Assembly (NCBI GenBank): GCA_002162675.1 | Contig: MAAE01000040.1 | Location: forward strand, 1-64,000 | Reading direction: 5' to 3' | DNA length: 64,000 nucleotides | Origin: Colwellia sp. 39_35_sub15_T18 | GTDB lineage: Bacteria > Pseudomonadota > Gammaproteobacteria > Enterobacterales > Alteromonadaceae | Shown here: positions 55,014 to 62,659 of the stretch, piece after piece | How positions within the stretch are numbered: the first letter of the stretch is position 1 | How the letters are laid out: the number at the start of each line of letters is the position of its first letter | The notes under the pieces: model-generated | Databases searched by the model: none | What the model was told of the DNA's origin: nothing | The model's input: the letters and a program-made list of their open reading frames with translations, nothing else | Position numbers and translations under genes: made by a program

Positions 55014-55388
55014 ATGATAATGTCTCTTATACGCTGGCCAATAGGTCGTCTTATTTTATTGCTTAACTTTGTTTTTTCACCGAGTTCACCTAAAAGAGCT
55101 CAGGGCGAGCAAGAAAAAGTTGACGCTCAAACACAGAATTTAAGTTTGTATCAATTACCGAGCTGCCCTTTTTGTGTGAAAGTACGTCGCACAATGAAAC
55201 GCGAAGGTTTAAATATTGAGCTTCGTAATATCAATCAAAAAAATAACTTTCGTGAAGAGTTAATTAATGAAGGCGGTAAAAGAACCGTACCTTGTTTACG
55301 TATTGATAAAGCCGATGGCGAAGTACAATGGTTGTATGAATCAAGTGATGTTGTTGCCCACTTACAACAGTTGGTTAAAGTCGCTTAA
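55014..55388 (+). CDS. Glutaredoxin-like protein with N-terminal membrane segment
   Basis: Thioredoxin-fold protein. SLYQLPSCPFCVKVRRTM carries the redox Cys51-Pro-Phe-Cys54, and KRTVPCLRI gives the cis-proline loop (TVP). The first 22 residues (LIRWPIGRLILLLNFVF) form one hydrophobic helix, so the domain is probably tethered to the inner membrane. It is related to the GST N-terminal/glutaredoxin group. It lies 77-94 bp before msrP, so a role in thiol redox balance near the envelope is suggested, but whether it faces the cytoplasm is unclear. Confidence 0.87.
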   Translation: MIMSLIRWPIGRLILLLNFVFSPSSPKRAQGEQEKVDAQTQNLSLYQLPSCPFCVKVRRTMKREGLNIELRNINQKNNFREELINEGGKRTVPCLRIDKADGEVQWLYESSDVVAHLQQLVKVA

Positions 55389-55482
55389 GTTAGTACTTTA
55401 GTTAAAATCAATTAACTGAAATTATTCCTTACCTTTGAGTGTCTAATAGCTTAAGAATACTTTATTGCTGTTAGGCACCTAT

Positions 55483-56490
55483 ATGTTAATTAAAACACCG
55501 AAAAACTCTTCTCTTAAAGACTCAGCCGTTACGGATGAGTCTGTTTATCATGACCGTCGCAATATTCTCAAGCAAATGGGCTTTTTAGGGGCTGGTGCTT
55601 TACTCGGCTCAGCGGTTACCAGCAAGGCTTCAGCCGGTTTTTTTAGTGATGACAAGCCTAGCTTTAGCACTAAAGCACTCACTTATAGTAAAGACACAAA
55701 AAATGTCGGTTTGTTAAAAACGCCGGAGCAAAAGGTGATTTCTCATAATAACTTTTATGAGTTTGGTGCTAAAAAAGATCAACCTATCGAACTCTCACAA
55801 GGTTTTAAAGTTGACCCTTGGCAGCTGACTATTTCGGGCGAATGTGATAAGCCAATCACCTTAGATTATGATGACCTCACCACTATGTTGCCATTAGAGG
55901 AGCGCATTTACCGTATGCGCTGCGTTGAAGCATGGTCTATGGTCATACCTTGGGTTGGTTTTTCATTGGCTGATTTATTGAAAAAGGTAGCCCCTAATTC
56001 GCGTGCTAAATATGTTGCTTTTGAAACTTTGTATGATCCTGAACAAATGCCAGGGCAGGCTAGCCGACGCTTAGGTGGCGGCATTAAGTATCCTTATGTA
56101 GAAGGTTTGCGTATTGATGAAGCGATGAACCCACTAACACTGATGAGTGTCGGTTTGTATGGTAAAACCTTACCGCCGCAAAATGGTGCGCCTATTCGTT
56201 TGGTCGTGCCGTGGAAATATGGTTTTAAGAGTATTAAATCAATTGTGGCTATCAAGTTACTTGAGCATCAGCCGCCAACAACTTGGAACAAATTAGCGGC
56301 AAGAGAATATGGCTTTTATGCCAATGTAAATCCTAATCATGATCATCCTAGATGGAGCCAAGCAAGCGAGCGACGCATCACTAGCGGCGGTTTGTTTGCT
56401 AGAAACCGTATTGCCACTTTACCTTTTAACGGCTACGGTGACGAAGTTGCTGATTTATATCGCGGTATGAATTTATCTAAGTATTACTAG
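55483..56490 (+). CDS. msrP: Protein-methionine-sulfoxide reductase catalytic subunit
   Basis: Periplasmic molybdenum enzyme that repairs oxidised methionines in envelope proteins. It has a twin-arginine signal ([19 protein letters not shown], Arg25-Arg26), so it is exported folded by Tat. The Mo-ligand Cys147 is in [15 protein letters not shown], and [16 protein letters not shown] is typical of YedY. I use ATG 55483; a TTG at 55465 is possible. Length 335 matches. Electrons come from MsrQ, whose gene follows. Confidence 0.96.
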   Translation: MLIKTPKNSSLKDSAVTDESVYHDRRNILKQMGFLGAGALLGSAVTSKASAGFFSDDKPSFSTKALTYSKDTKNVGLLKTPEQKVISHNNFYEFGAKKDQPIELSQGFKVDPWQLTISGECDKPITLDYDDLTTMLPLEERIYRMRCVEAWSMVIPWVGFSLADLLKKVAPNSRAKYVAFETLYDPEQMPGQASRRLGGGIKYPYVEGLRIDEAMNPLTLMSVGLYGKTLPPQNGAPIRLVVPWKYGFKSIKSIVAIKLLEHQPPTTWNKLAAREYGFYANVNPNHDHPRWSQASERRITSGGLFARNRIATLPFNGYGDEVADLYRGMNLSKYY

Positions 56491-56528
56491 CTTTTGTCAG
56501 AGGGAATTCATTCTCAGTCTTTAATTTT

Positions 56529-56551
56529 TGTAGGAAGGGACTTATCCCCGG
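56529..56551 (+). repeat. TGTAGGA repeat, copy 2, between msrP and msrQ
   Basis: TGTAGGAAGGGACTTATCCC matches the left end of the element at 8496 (TGTAGGAGGGAATTTATTCC). A related AGAGGGAATTCATTCTC lies just upstream at 56501-56517. It sits in the 69-bp gap before the msrQ ATG. Confidence 0.6.
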
Positions 56552-56559
56552 GTTTTAAC

Positions 56560-57165
56560 ATGAACAGCAGTAGTAAAGTTTTAATTCTAAAGATTATTAT
56601 TCACCTTGGTGCCTTATTACCCGTTATTAATTTATACTTTTTAGCGTTTGCAGACCAATTAGGTGCAGATCCTGTTGAGGCGGTTATTCACTTTACCGGC
56701 ATCGGCAGTTTAAACATATTACTGCTAACTCTGTGTGTTTCGCCACTGGCTAAATTTTTGAAGCAGGGCTATTTACTGCAAACAAGGCGCTTGTTAGGAC
56801 TTTATGCCTTTACTTATGCGTTATTACATCTGCTTAATTTCTTGGCTTTTGAAGTGCAATTTGATGGCATGCTATTTATTAGTGAGGTGATAGATCGCCC
56901 GTATATCACTGTCGGCATGTTGGCTTTCATTCTATTGAGTGCTTTGGCCATTACCTCACTGAATCGACTCAAAAGGAAGATGGGTAAGTCATGGCAACAT
57001 TTACATAATTCTATCTATTTACTTGTGCTGTTAGTTACAGTGCACTTTTATTGGTCAGTGAAGTCAGAGTTGATAGCACCACTCTTTTATTTTTTATTGG
57101 CTATTATTTTACTGGCGGTAAGGCATAAAAAACTAAAACGTTTGATCCAGTCGATGTTTGCTTGA
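56560..57165 (+). CDS. msrQ: Protein-methionine-sulfoxide reductase heme-binding subunit
   Basis: Membrane b-type cytochrome that feeds electrons to MsrP. About six helices; the family text LLGLYAFTYALLHLLNF and WQHLHNSIYLLVLLVTVHFYW supplies the heme-ligating His residues. I choose ATG 56560. A TTG at 56494 would add 22 residues encoded by a dispersed repeat, which is unlikely. Length 201 matches YedZ. It forms an operon with msrP. Confidence 0.94.
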   Translation: MNSSSKVLILKIIIHLGALLPVINLYFLAFADQLGADPVEAVIHFTGIGSLNILLLTLCVSPLAKFLKQGYLLQTRRLLGLYAFTYALLHLLNFLAFEVQFDGMLFISEVIDRPYITVGMLAFILLSALAITSLNRLKRKMGKSWQHLHNSIYLLVLLVTVHFYWSVKSELIAPLFYFLLAIILLAVRHKKLKRLIQSMFA

Positions 57166-57200
57166 TATTTGTTCGACATTTGTTCGACATTTGTTTGTTT
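57165..57200 (+). repeat. Tandem repeat TTTGTTCGACA after msrQ
   Basis: ATTTGTTCGAC is repeated twice and is followed by a partial third unit (ATTTGTTTG). Another slippage-type repeat at a gene end. Confidence 0.55.
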
Positions 57201-57255
57201 TGTAATATTTTCTTTCTATAATATGCCGCAAAATTTTAACTAGATAAATTATTAA

Positions 57256-59481
57256 ATGACCGCATTGATTTGGGACGAAGGAATGAGCGTTGGCATTGAA
57301 GCTATAGATGAGGATCATAAACAGATTATTGCTATTCTTGCCAAGCTAACATCAGCGCAATATGGCAAAATATTAACACAAGAAATAGACGATATATTTA
57401 CTGAGCTTAGTGACTATGTCAGTAAGCATTTTGCCAGAGAAGAAGCCTTACTTGAGAAAGTCTCCTATCCTGAACTGATTGCGCATAAACAAAGTCATCA
57501 AGCCTTTATTGATAAATTGCCAGAATTAAAACAACAATGGCTAACACAAGACAACTTAACGACGAGTGAAAGCATTATTATGTTTTTACATCAGTGGATC
57601 ATTAATCATATTTTGGTTGAAGACTTAGAGTATGTGCCTGCGCTATTGGCACATGCCAATGAGCACATAAGTGCTAGACACTCAAAACCGTTAATAAATG
57701 TTAAAAGTAGCGCAGATAGTTGCTCTAATCGTCGTGATGCTCCTATAGTGGCAAAACTCTCTAATGTTTTTTCAAAAAAAGTGACCTTGAGTCAAAGAGT
57801 TTTCATTACCACCTTCATACCCGTGCTTACCGTATTTATTCTTTGTATCGTTATTTTTATTGAAAATCACCAACGCTTTAAAAATATTGAATTAGTATTA
57901 GGGCTAAACAATGTTATTGAGCAAGTTAATGATATTAGCCACTCTTTGCAAACTGAACGAGGTTTATCTAGTGGCTTTACTAGCTCGAATTATCAACAGT
58001 TTGCTCAGCAATTATCAAAGCGCCGTTTATTGACTGATCAAGCCATTAACGCTTTTATCAACGGTGATTTTTCTCCCGAAGTGCAAAGCAATATTGCACA
58101 GTATTTAGAAAACTTTCGTGAGTACTTTGTGCAATTATCAAAACACCGCCAGCAAGTTGACAATAAAAAGGCTAACTTTACACAAACCTATCAAACTTAC
58201 ACACAGTTTATTGAACAATTACTGTCTATATCCGAGCATTTAATTCATATAGATATGAACTCACAGCTAGCTAATGATATTTCAGCTATTAGCTCAGTGT
58301 TACTATTTAAAGAGTACATGGGGCAAATTAGAGCGATAGGCATGGGGCTGATAACCGAGCATAATGAAGATATTTATAACCATAGCGCGGTTAGTTTGCT
58401 GATGGGTAAGCAGCTGAATGCGTTAAGAGTTTTCCATTATTCTGCTAATAATGAACAAATAGCTGTTTGTGCTGACTCTTGTGATGCCGCCACACACCAA
58501 CAGTTGTTGGCACAAATCTTTACTCATCTAGTGCAAGCACACTCTGTCGAGCAAAGAAGTGAGCTTTGGTTTGATTTTTTGTCGGTAGAAATCGATAACC
58601 TTAAAGGTGTTACGGATGAATTAAGGCAAGTATTTAACGCTAAAGTACAGCAAGAAAGTCAGCGTTTAGCACAAAATTATTACGTCATGCTGGTGGTGTT
58701 ATCTTTATTTTTATTGTTGGTTACTTTATTTTCAATGGTGCTCAATCACAGCATAATCAGCCCGGTAAGGGGGATTACTGCTGCTCTCAATACTATGGCG
58801 AAAGGGCAGCGCAATATTCACTTTCAAGAGGTTGTTGTCAACGATGAAATTGGTGCTATGCAAGCGGCTTATGAAAAATTGCGCCGCAAGCTATTACAAG
58901 TAGATATTTTTCAAGCCATTGTTAATCGTCAAAAAAGTGAAATAGAATATCGAAAGTCTCAACAGGCGCACTTTGAAAATTTAGCCTTTACTGACGCCTT
59001 AACTGGTGCGGTAAATCGGCATCAATTTAACTCAGTATTAGCTGACGAAATAGCTAAAGCTGATAATTATCAACAGCCATTATCTATTTTGTTATTAGAC
59101 ATTGATCACTTTAAACAAGTTAATGATACTTTTGGTCATGGCGTTGGTGATGAAGTGTTAGTAATGTTTTACCAATCTTGCAAAGCTGCGGTTAGAAGCG
59201 CTGATGTGGTTGCACGCATTGGTGGTGAAGAATTTGTCATCATCTTACCCAATACGAATGCCGCAAGTGCTTTTCAGTTTGCAGAGCGCTTGCGTGAAGA
59301 AATTCAGCAACTTGAGGTTATCATTGATGATAACTTAATTGAGCTCACCGTTAGTATTGGTGTTAGCCAATGGCAAAAAGCAGTGTTTTTTTCTGCGCAA
59401 GAATTTATTGCTGATGCGGATAAATTACTCTACCAGGCTAAAAAGCAAGGACGAAACAAAGTTGTGGCGGCTAAAATCTAG
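57256..59481 (+). CDS. Hemerythrin-NIT-HAMP-GGDEF diguanylate cyclase
   Basis: Predicted membrane enzyme that makes cyclic di-GMP. Residues 1-130 are a bacteriohemerythrin with all seven di-iron ligands: His21, His58, Glu62, His77, His81, His118 and Asp123. A membrane helix is near 182-202. The outer part from about 215 to 470 resembles the nitrate/nitrite-sensing NIT domain (SLQTERGLSSGF). A second helix is near 475-498, then HAMP to about 550 and GGDEF to 741. The active site is GGEEF (656-660), and the inhibitory I-site Arg647-x-x-Asp650 lies five residues before it. It should combine O2 or NO sensing inside with anion sensing outside. No neighbour shares its theme. Confidence 0.92.
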   Translation: MTALIWDEGMSVGIEAIDEDHKQIIAILAKLTSAQYGKILTQEIDDIFTELSDYVSKHFAREEALLEKVSYPELIAHKQSHQAFIDKLPELKQQWLTQDNLTTSESIIMFLHQWIINHILVEDLEYVPALLAHANEHISARHSKPLINVKSSADSCSNRRDAPIVAKLSNVFSKKVTLSQRVFITTFIPVLTVFILCIVIFIENHQRFKNIELVLGLNNVIEQVNDISHSLQTERGLSSGFTSSNYQQFAQQLSKRRLLTDQAINAFINGDFSPEVQSNIAQYLENFREYFVQLSKHRQQVDNKKANFTQTYQTYTQFIEQLLSISEHLIHIDMNSQLANDISAISSVLLFKEYMGQIRAIGMGLITEHNEDIYNHSAVSLLMGKQLNALRVFHYSANNEQIAVCADSCDAATHQQLLAQIFTHLVQAHSVEQRSELWFDFLSVEIDNLKGVTDELRQVFNAKVQQESQRLAQNYYVMLVVLSLFLLLVTLFSMVLNHSIISPVRGITAALNTMAKGQRNIHFQEVVVNDEIGAMQAAYEKLRRKLLQVDIFQAIVNRQKSEIEYRKSQQAHFENLAFTDALTGAVNRHQFNSVLADEIAKADNYQQPLSILLLDIDHFKQVNDTFGHGVGDEVLVMFYQSCKAAVRSADVVARIGGEEFVIILPNTNAASAFQFAERLREEIQQLEVIIDDNLIELTVSIGVSQWQKAVFFSAQEFIADADKLLYQAKKQGRNKVVAAKI

Positions 59482-59550
59482 CTGCCACTTATCGCGTTTT
59501 TTAGCGCTTTAGTCGCAATTTCTCTATGAAGCCCCTATTTATATTGGTTA

Positions 59551-59588
59551 ACCGCTTGTTGTTAGCGGTAAAGCATAATATGCTTTTT
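59551..59588 (+). terminator. Double hairpin after the cyclase gene
   Basis: ACCGCT/AGCGGT (59551-59568), then AAAGCAT/ATGCTTT (59570-59586) followed by a short T-run. A plausible weak terminator. Confidence 0.5.
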
Positions 59589-59650
59589 ATGTATAACATA
59601 GTCACTTTATATATAATCTACTATTTAACCTTTCTTTTATAGGAACTTCC

Positions 59651-61039
59651 ATGCAAACAATACCCGTTAAGTTAGGCTTAATTGTGGCAGCGATGTCGCT
59701 GTCTTTAACTGCCTGCTTACCTTTTGAAAAACAAGATGCGAAAGTAAGCATCAATAAAAATCCTTTCCCTAGTACCTATAAAACATTACCACAGCAAAAT
59801 ACCTTGTTTACCAATGCAACCGTCTTAACGGGTACGGGTCAGCGCCTTGATAATGCTGATGTGTTAATGGTTGATGGCAAAATTACGCAAGTAGATGTCG
59901 GTATTGTTGCGGAAGACGTTCTAACCATAAATGCCCAAGGTAAATGGCTAACACCGGGCATTATTGATGTACATTCTCATTTAGGGGTTTACCCGAGCCC
60001 TAGTGTTGAATCTCATGCCGATGGCAATGAAATGACGGCACCCAATACGGCAGAAGTATGGGCTGAACATAGTGTTTGGCCGCAAGACCCAGGTTTTCAA
60101 GCGGCTAGAGCTGGTGGTATTACTAGTTTACAAATTCTCCCCGGCTCTGCTAATTTATTTGGTGGTCGAGGGGTGACATTACGCAATGTGCCGAGTGAAA
60201 CCATGCAAGGCATGAAATTTACTGATGCGCCTTATGGCTTGAAAATGGCTTGTGGAGAGAACCCTAAGCGCATATACGGTAGCAGAAAACAACAACCTTC
60301 AACGCGTATGGGTAATGTCGCAGGTTACCGCGCGGCATGGGCAGCAGCAACCGAATATAAACGTGCTTGGGATAAATATAATAGCGATTATGCTGCGGGT
60401 AAAAATAGCCAGCCACCGACAAGGGATTTAGAGTTAGATACCTTAATGGGCGTGCTTGATAGTGAAATACTGGTTCATAACCATTGTTATAAGGCGGAAG
60501 AAATGGCGGTGATGATTGATTTAGGTAAAGAGTTTAATTATAACTCGGGTACTTTTCATCATGGCATTGAGGCCTATAAAATTGCCGATAAGTTGGCAAA
60601 AAACGCGAATTGTGTGGCTATGTGGCCAGATTGGTGGGGTTTTAAAATGGAAGCTTATGACATGGTTGAAGAAAATGTGGCCATTGTTGATGCCGTAAAG
60701 AATTCTTGCGCGATTGTACACTCAGACTCAGATATCACCATTCAGCGCCTTAACCAAGAAGCAGCTAAAGTGATGTATCGAGCCAATGAAAACGGTTTTG
60801 CCTTAAAGCCTGAAGATGCTATTAAATGGATAACTTTCAATGCCGCTAAATCTTTAGGTATTAATGATAAAACCGGCAGCTTAGCAGCGGGCAAAAATGC
60901 TGATGTAGTATTGTGGAATGGCAACCCCTTTAGTGTTTATGCACAAGCGGAGCAGGTATTTATTGATGGCGCTAAAGTTTATGATCGCCATGATGAAAGA
61001 TATCAAGCGAAAAGCGATTTTCTGTTAGGTCAAGAATAG
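59651..61039 (+). CDS. Amidohydrolase family lipoprotein
   Basis: Metal-dependent hydrolase of the imidazolonepropionase-like group. The first metal motif is clear, IIDVHSHLG (His108, His110), and later His residues in VHNHCYKAEE and GTFHHGIEA can complete the centre. Asn/Asp-rich GKNADVVLWNGNPF closes the barrel. The N-terminus carries a lipoprotein signal with lipobox LTAC (Cys22), so it acts in the envelope. Length 462. It is followed after 18 bp by a paralogue. Substrate unknown; dipeptides or cyclic amides are the usual guess. Confidence 0.87.
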   Translation: MQTIPVKLGLIVAAMSLSLTACLPFEKQDAKVSINKNPFPSTYKTLPQQNTLFTNATVLTGTGQRLDNADVLMVDGKITQVDVGIVAEDVLTINAQGKWLTPGIIDVHSHLGVYPSPSVESHADGNEMTAPNTAEVWAEHSVWPQDPGFQAARAGGITSLQILPGSANLFGGRGVTLRNVPSETMQGMKFTDAPYGLKMACGENPKRIYGSRKQQPSTRMGNVAGYRAAWAAATEYKRAWDKYNSDYAAGKNSQPPTRDLELDTLMGVLDSEILVHNHCYKAEEMAVMIDLGKEFNYNSGTFHHGIEAYKIADKLAKNANCVAMWPDWWGFKMEAYDMVEENVAIVDAVKNSCAIVHSDSDITIQRLNQEAAKVMYRANENGFALKPEDAIKWITFNAAKSLGINDKTGSLAAGKNADVVLWNGNPFSVYAQAEQVFIDGAKVYDRHDERYQAKSDFLLGQE

Positions 61040-61057
61040 GGTAAGGCTAGGAACATA

Positions 61058-62377
61058 ATGAAATTTAAACAACTCACACAACTCACAAAATTAGCACAAC
61101 TCACTAAAGTAGCGCCGTTTAACAAGGTTACACTGACTATCATATTGTCATTAACCTGCTTAACTCATGCGGTACAAGCAAAAACGATTGCCATTACTAA
61201 TGCGACAGTTTACACAGTAGCGAGCCAAGGAATTTTATCGCAAGCGACAGTTATTATTGAAAATGACATTATTACCGCGATTAATCCTGAGCAAGTAAAT
61301 GCTGATGAAACTATTGATGCTAACGGACGCATATTAACGCCTGGCTTGATTGGCAGCATGAATGCATTAGGTTTAGTGGAGGTTGCTGCGGTGGCGAAAA
61401 CGCTCGATGGTGGTGATAAAAAAGCTGACATTACCTTTGATGCTAGTTTAGCGTTTAACCCTAAATCAACCTTAATTGCTTATAGCCGAAAAGGTGGCAT
61501 AACCAGTAATATTATTGCCCCTAGCGGCGGTGAAGACTTATTTGCAGGGCAAACTTTTGCAGCAAATTTATCAGGTGATTTTAGCAGTATTATCGCTAAG
61601 CAAAATGCTGTATTGGTTTATTTAGGGGCGAAAAGTAAAGGCTCTAGAGCGCAAAGGTTACAAGCGCTAGATCATAGCTTTGCTGATCTTCAAAAAAAGC
61701 TCGACAAAAAAGCAAGCAAAGAAGCAAAACAAGCAGCCGATAAAGATGATCAGCCCGCTAAAGAACTAAAACGCGACGAGAAAGTCATAAAAGCCTTACT
61801 ATCAGGTGAAAAACCGTTATTAGCTTATGCTGACCGCGCCACGGATTTGCTGGCTTTATTAGCGCTAAAACAAAAGTATTCACTCGATTTAGTGCTAGTA
61901 AGCGCAAGTGATGCGGTATTGATTGCTGATGAAATTGCCGCTGCTGATGTCCCCGTCATTATGAGTGCTATTGACAACCTGCCTAGCAGTTTTGATTCGT
62001 TACACGGTGATTTATCTAATATGTCGGTGTTAGTGAACGCTGGCGTTAAAGTTATCTTAGCCCCGAAAGGTGACAGCCATAACCTCAATCAATTACGTTT
62101 TGATGCGGGTATTGCGGTGGCTAATGGTTTAGCTAAAACGGAGGCCTTAGCAGCGTTAACGGCTAATGTTGCTGATGTATTTAAGTTTAACTCAGGGCGT
62201 ATAGCGGTTGGCAAAAACGCTGATTTAGTACTGTGGAGCGCCGATCCGTTTGAGTTAAGTACTAAAGTGGATGTAATGTGGATAAGTGGTAAACAAGTTT
62301 CTACACAATCAAGACAAGATGCACTACGTAACCGTTATATGACTCAAAGCGATATGCCTAAGGCTTATAGCAAATAA
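61058..62377 (+). CDS. Amidohydrolase-like protein lacking the HxH metal motif
   Basis: Same fold as the preceding gene product, with a signal peptide (cleavage near VQA-KT). Where the first metal motif belongs, the sequence reads LTPGLIGSMNALGLVEV (residues 93-109), with no histidine. The C-terminal GRIAVGKNADLVLWSADPF is intact. A Lys/Asp-rich insertion is at about 210-240. The protein may be non-catalytic or a structural partner of its neighbour. The N-terminus begins with LTQLTKLAQLTK repeats. It is probably co-transcribed with 59651-61039. Length 439. Confidence 0.85.
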   Translation: MKFKQLTQLTKLAQLTKVAPFNKVTLTIILSLTCLTHAVQAKTIAITNATVYTVASQGILSQATVIIENDIITAINPEQVNADETIDANGRILTPGLIGSMNALGLVEVAAVAKTLDGGDKKADITFDASLAFNPKSTLIAYSRKGGITSNIIAPSGGEDLFAGQTFAANLSGDFSSIIAKQNAVLVYLGAKSKGSRAQRLQALDHSFADLQKKLDKKASKEAKQAADKDDQPAKELKRDEKVIKALLSGEKPLLAYADRATDLLALLALKQKYSLDLVLVSASDAVLIADEIAAADVPVIMSAIDNLPSSFDSLHGDLSNMSVLVNAGVKVILAPKGDSHNLNQLRFDAGIAVANGLAKTEALAALTANVADVFKFNSGRIAVGKNADLVLWSADPFELSTKVDVMWISGKQVSTQSRQDALRNRYMTQSDMPKAYSK

Positions 62378-62472
62378 CACTCCTTCTTTGTCTGTATTAA
62401 GCCTAAAGACTTTACCATTGAGAGTTGAAGCAAGTTATATGCTCTATGCATAACCTAAGTGACCTACATCCA

Positions 62473-62565
62473 TGTAGGCCTTGCTGCGCACTATACCGAG
62501 AACAGTAAAACCTCTGTGCAGGCTCGAAGAGCCCTCTGTGGAGTATCACGACTCGGTGGTGAATA
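62473..62565. repeat. CACCGAG dispersed repeat, copy 4
   Basis: TGTAGGCCTTGCTGCGCACT at the left matches copy 1 (TGTAGGCCTTGCTTCGCACT). GGCTC-GAA-GAGCC is inside and GACTCGGTGGTGAATAG at the right (to 62565). It lies between the amidohydrolase and patatin genes. Confidence 0.8.
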
Positions 62566-62659
62566 GATCTTTTTGTCTCAGTATAAAAAATGATGGTATT
62601 GATAGTAAAACCTTGTAATCTGGTCATATCAATATCATAGTTTTTAACCACTTTAGCTT

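Noticed and set aside
62412-62651. 79-codon frame on the minus strand before the patatin gene
   Set aside because: It is a translation through dispersed repeat copy 4.
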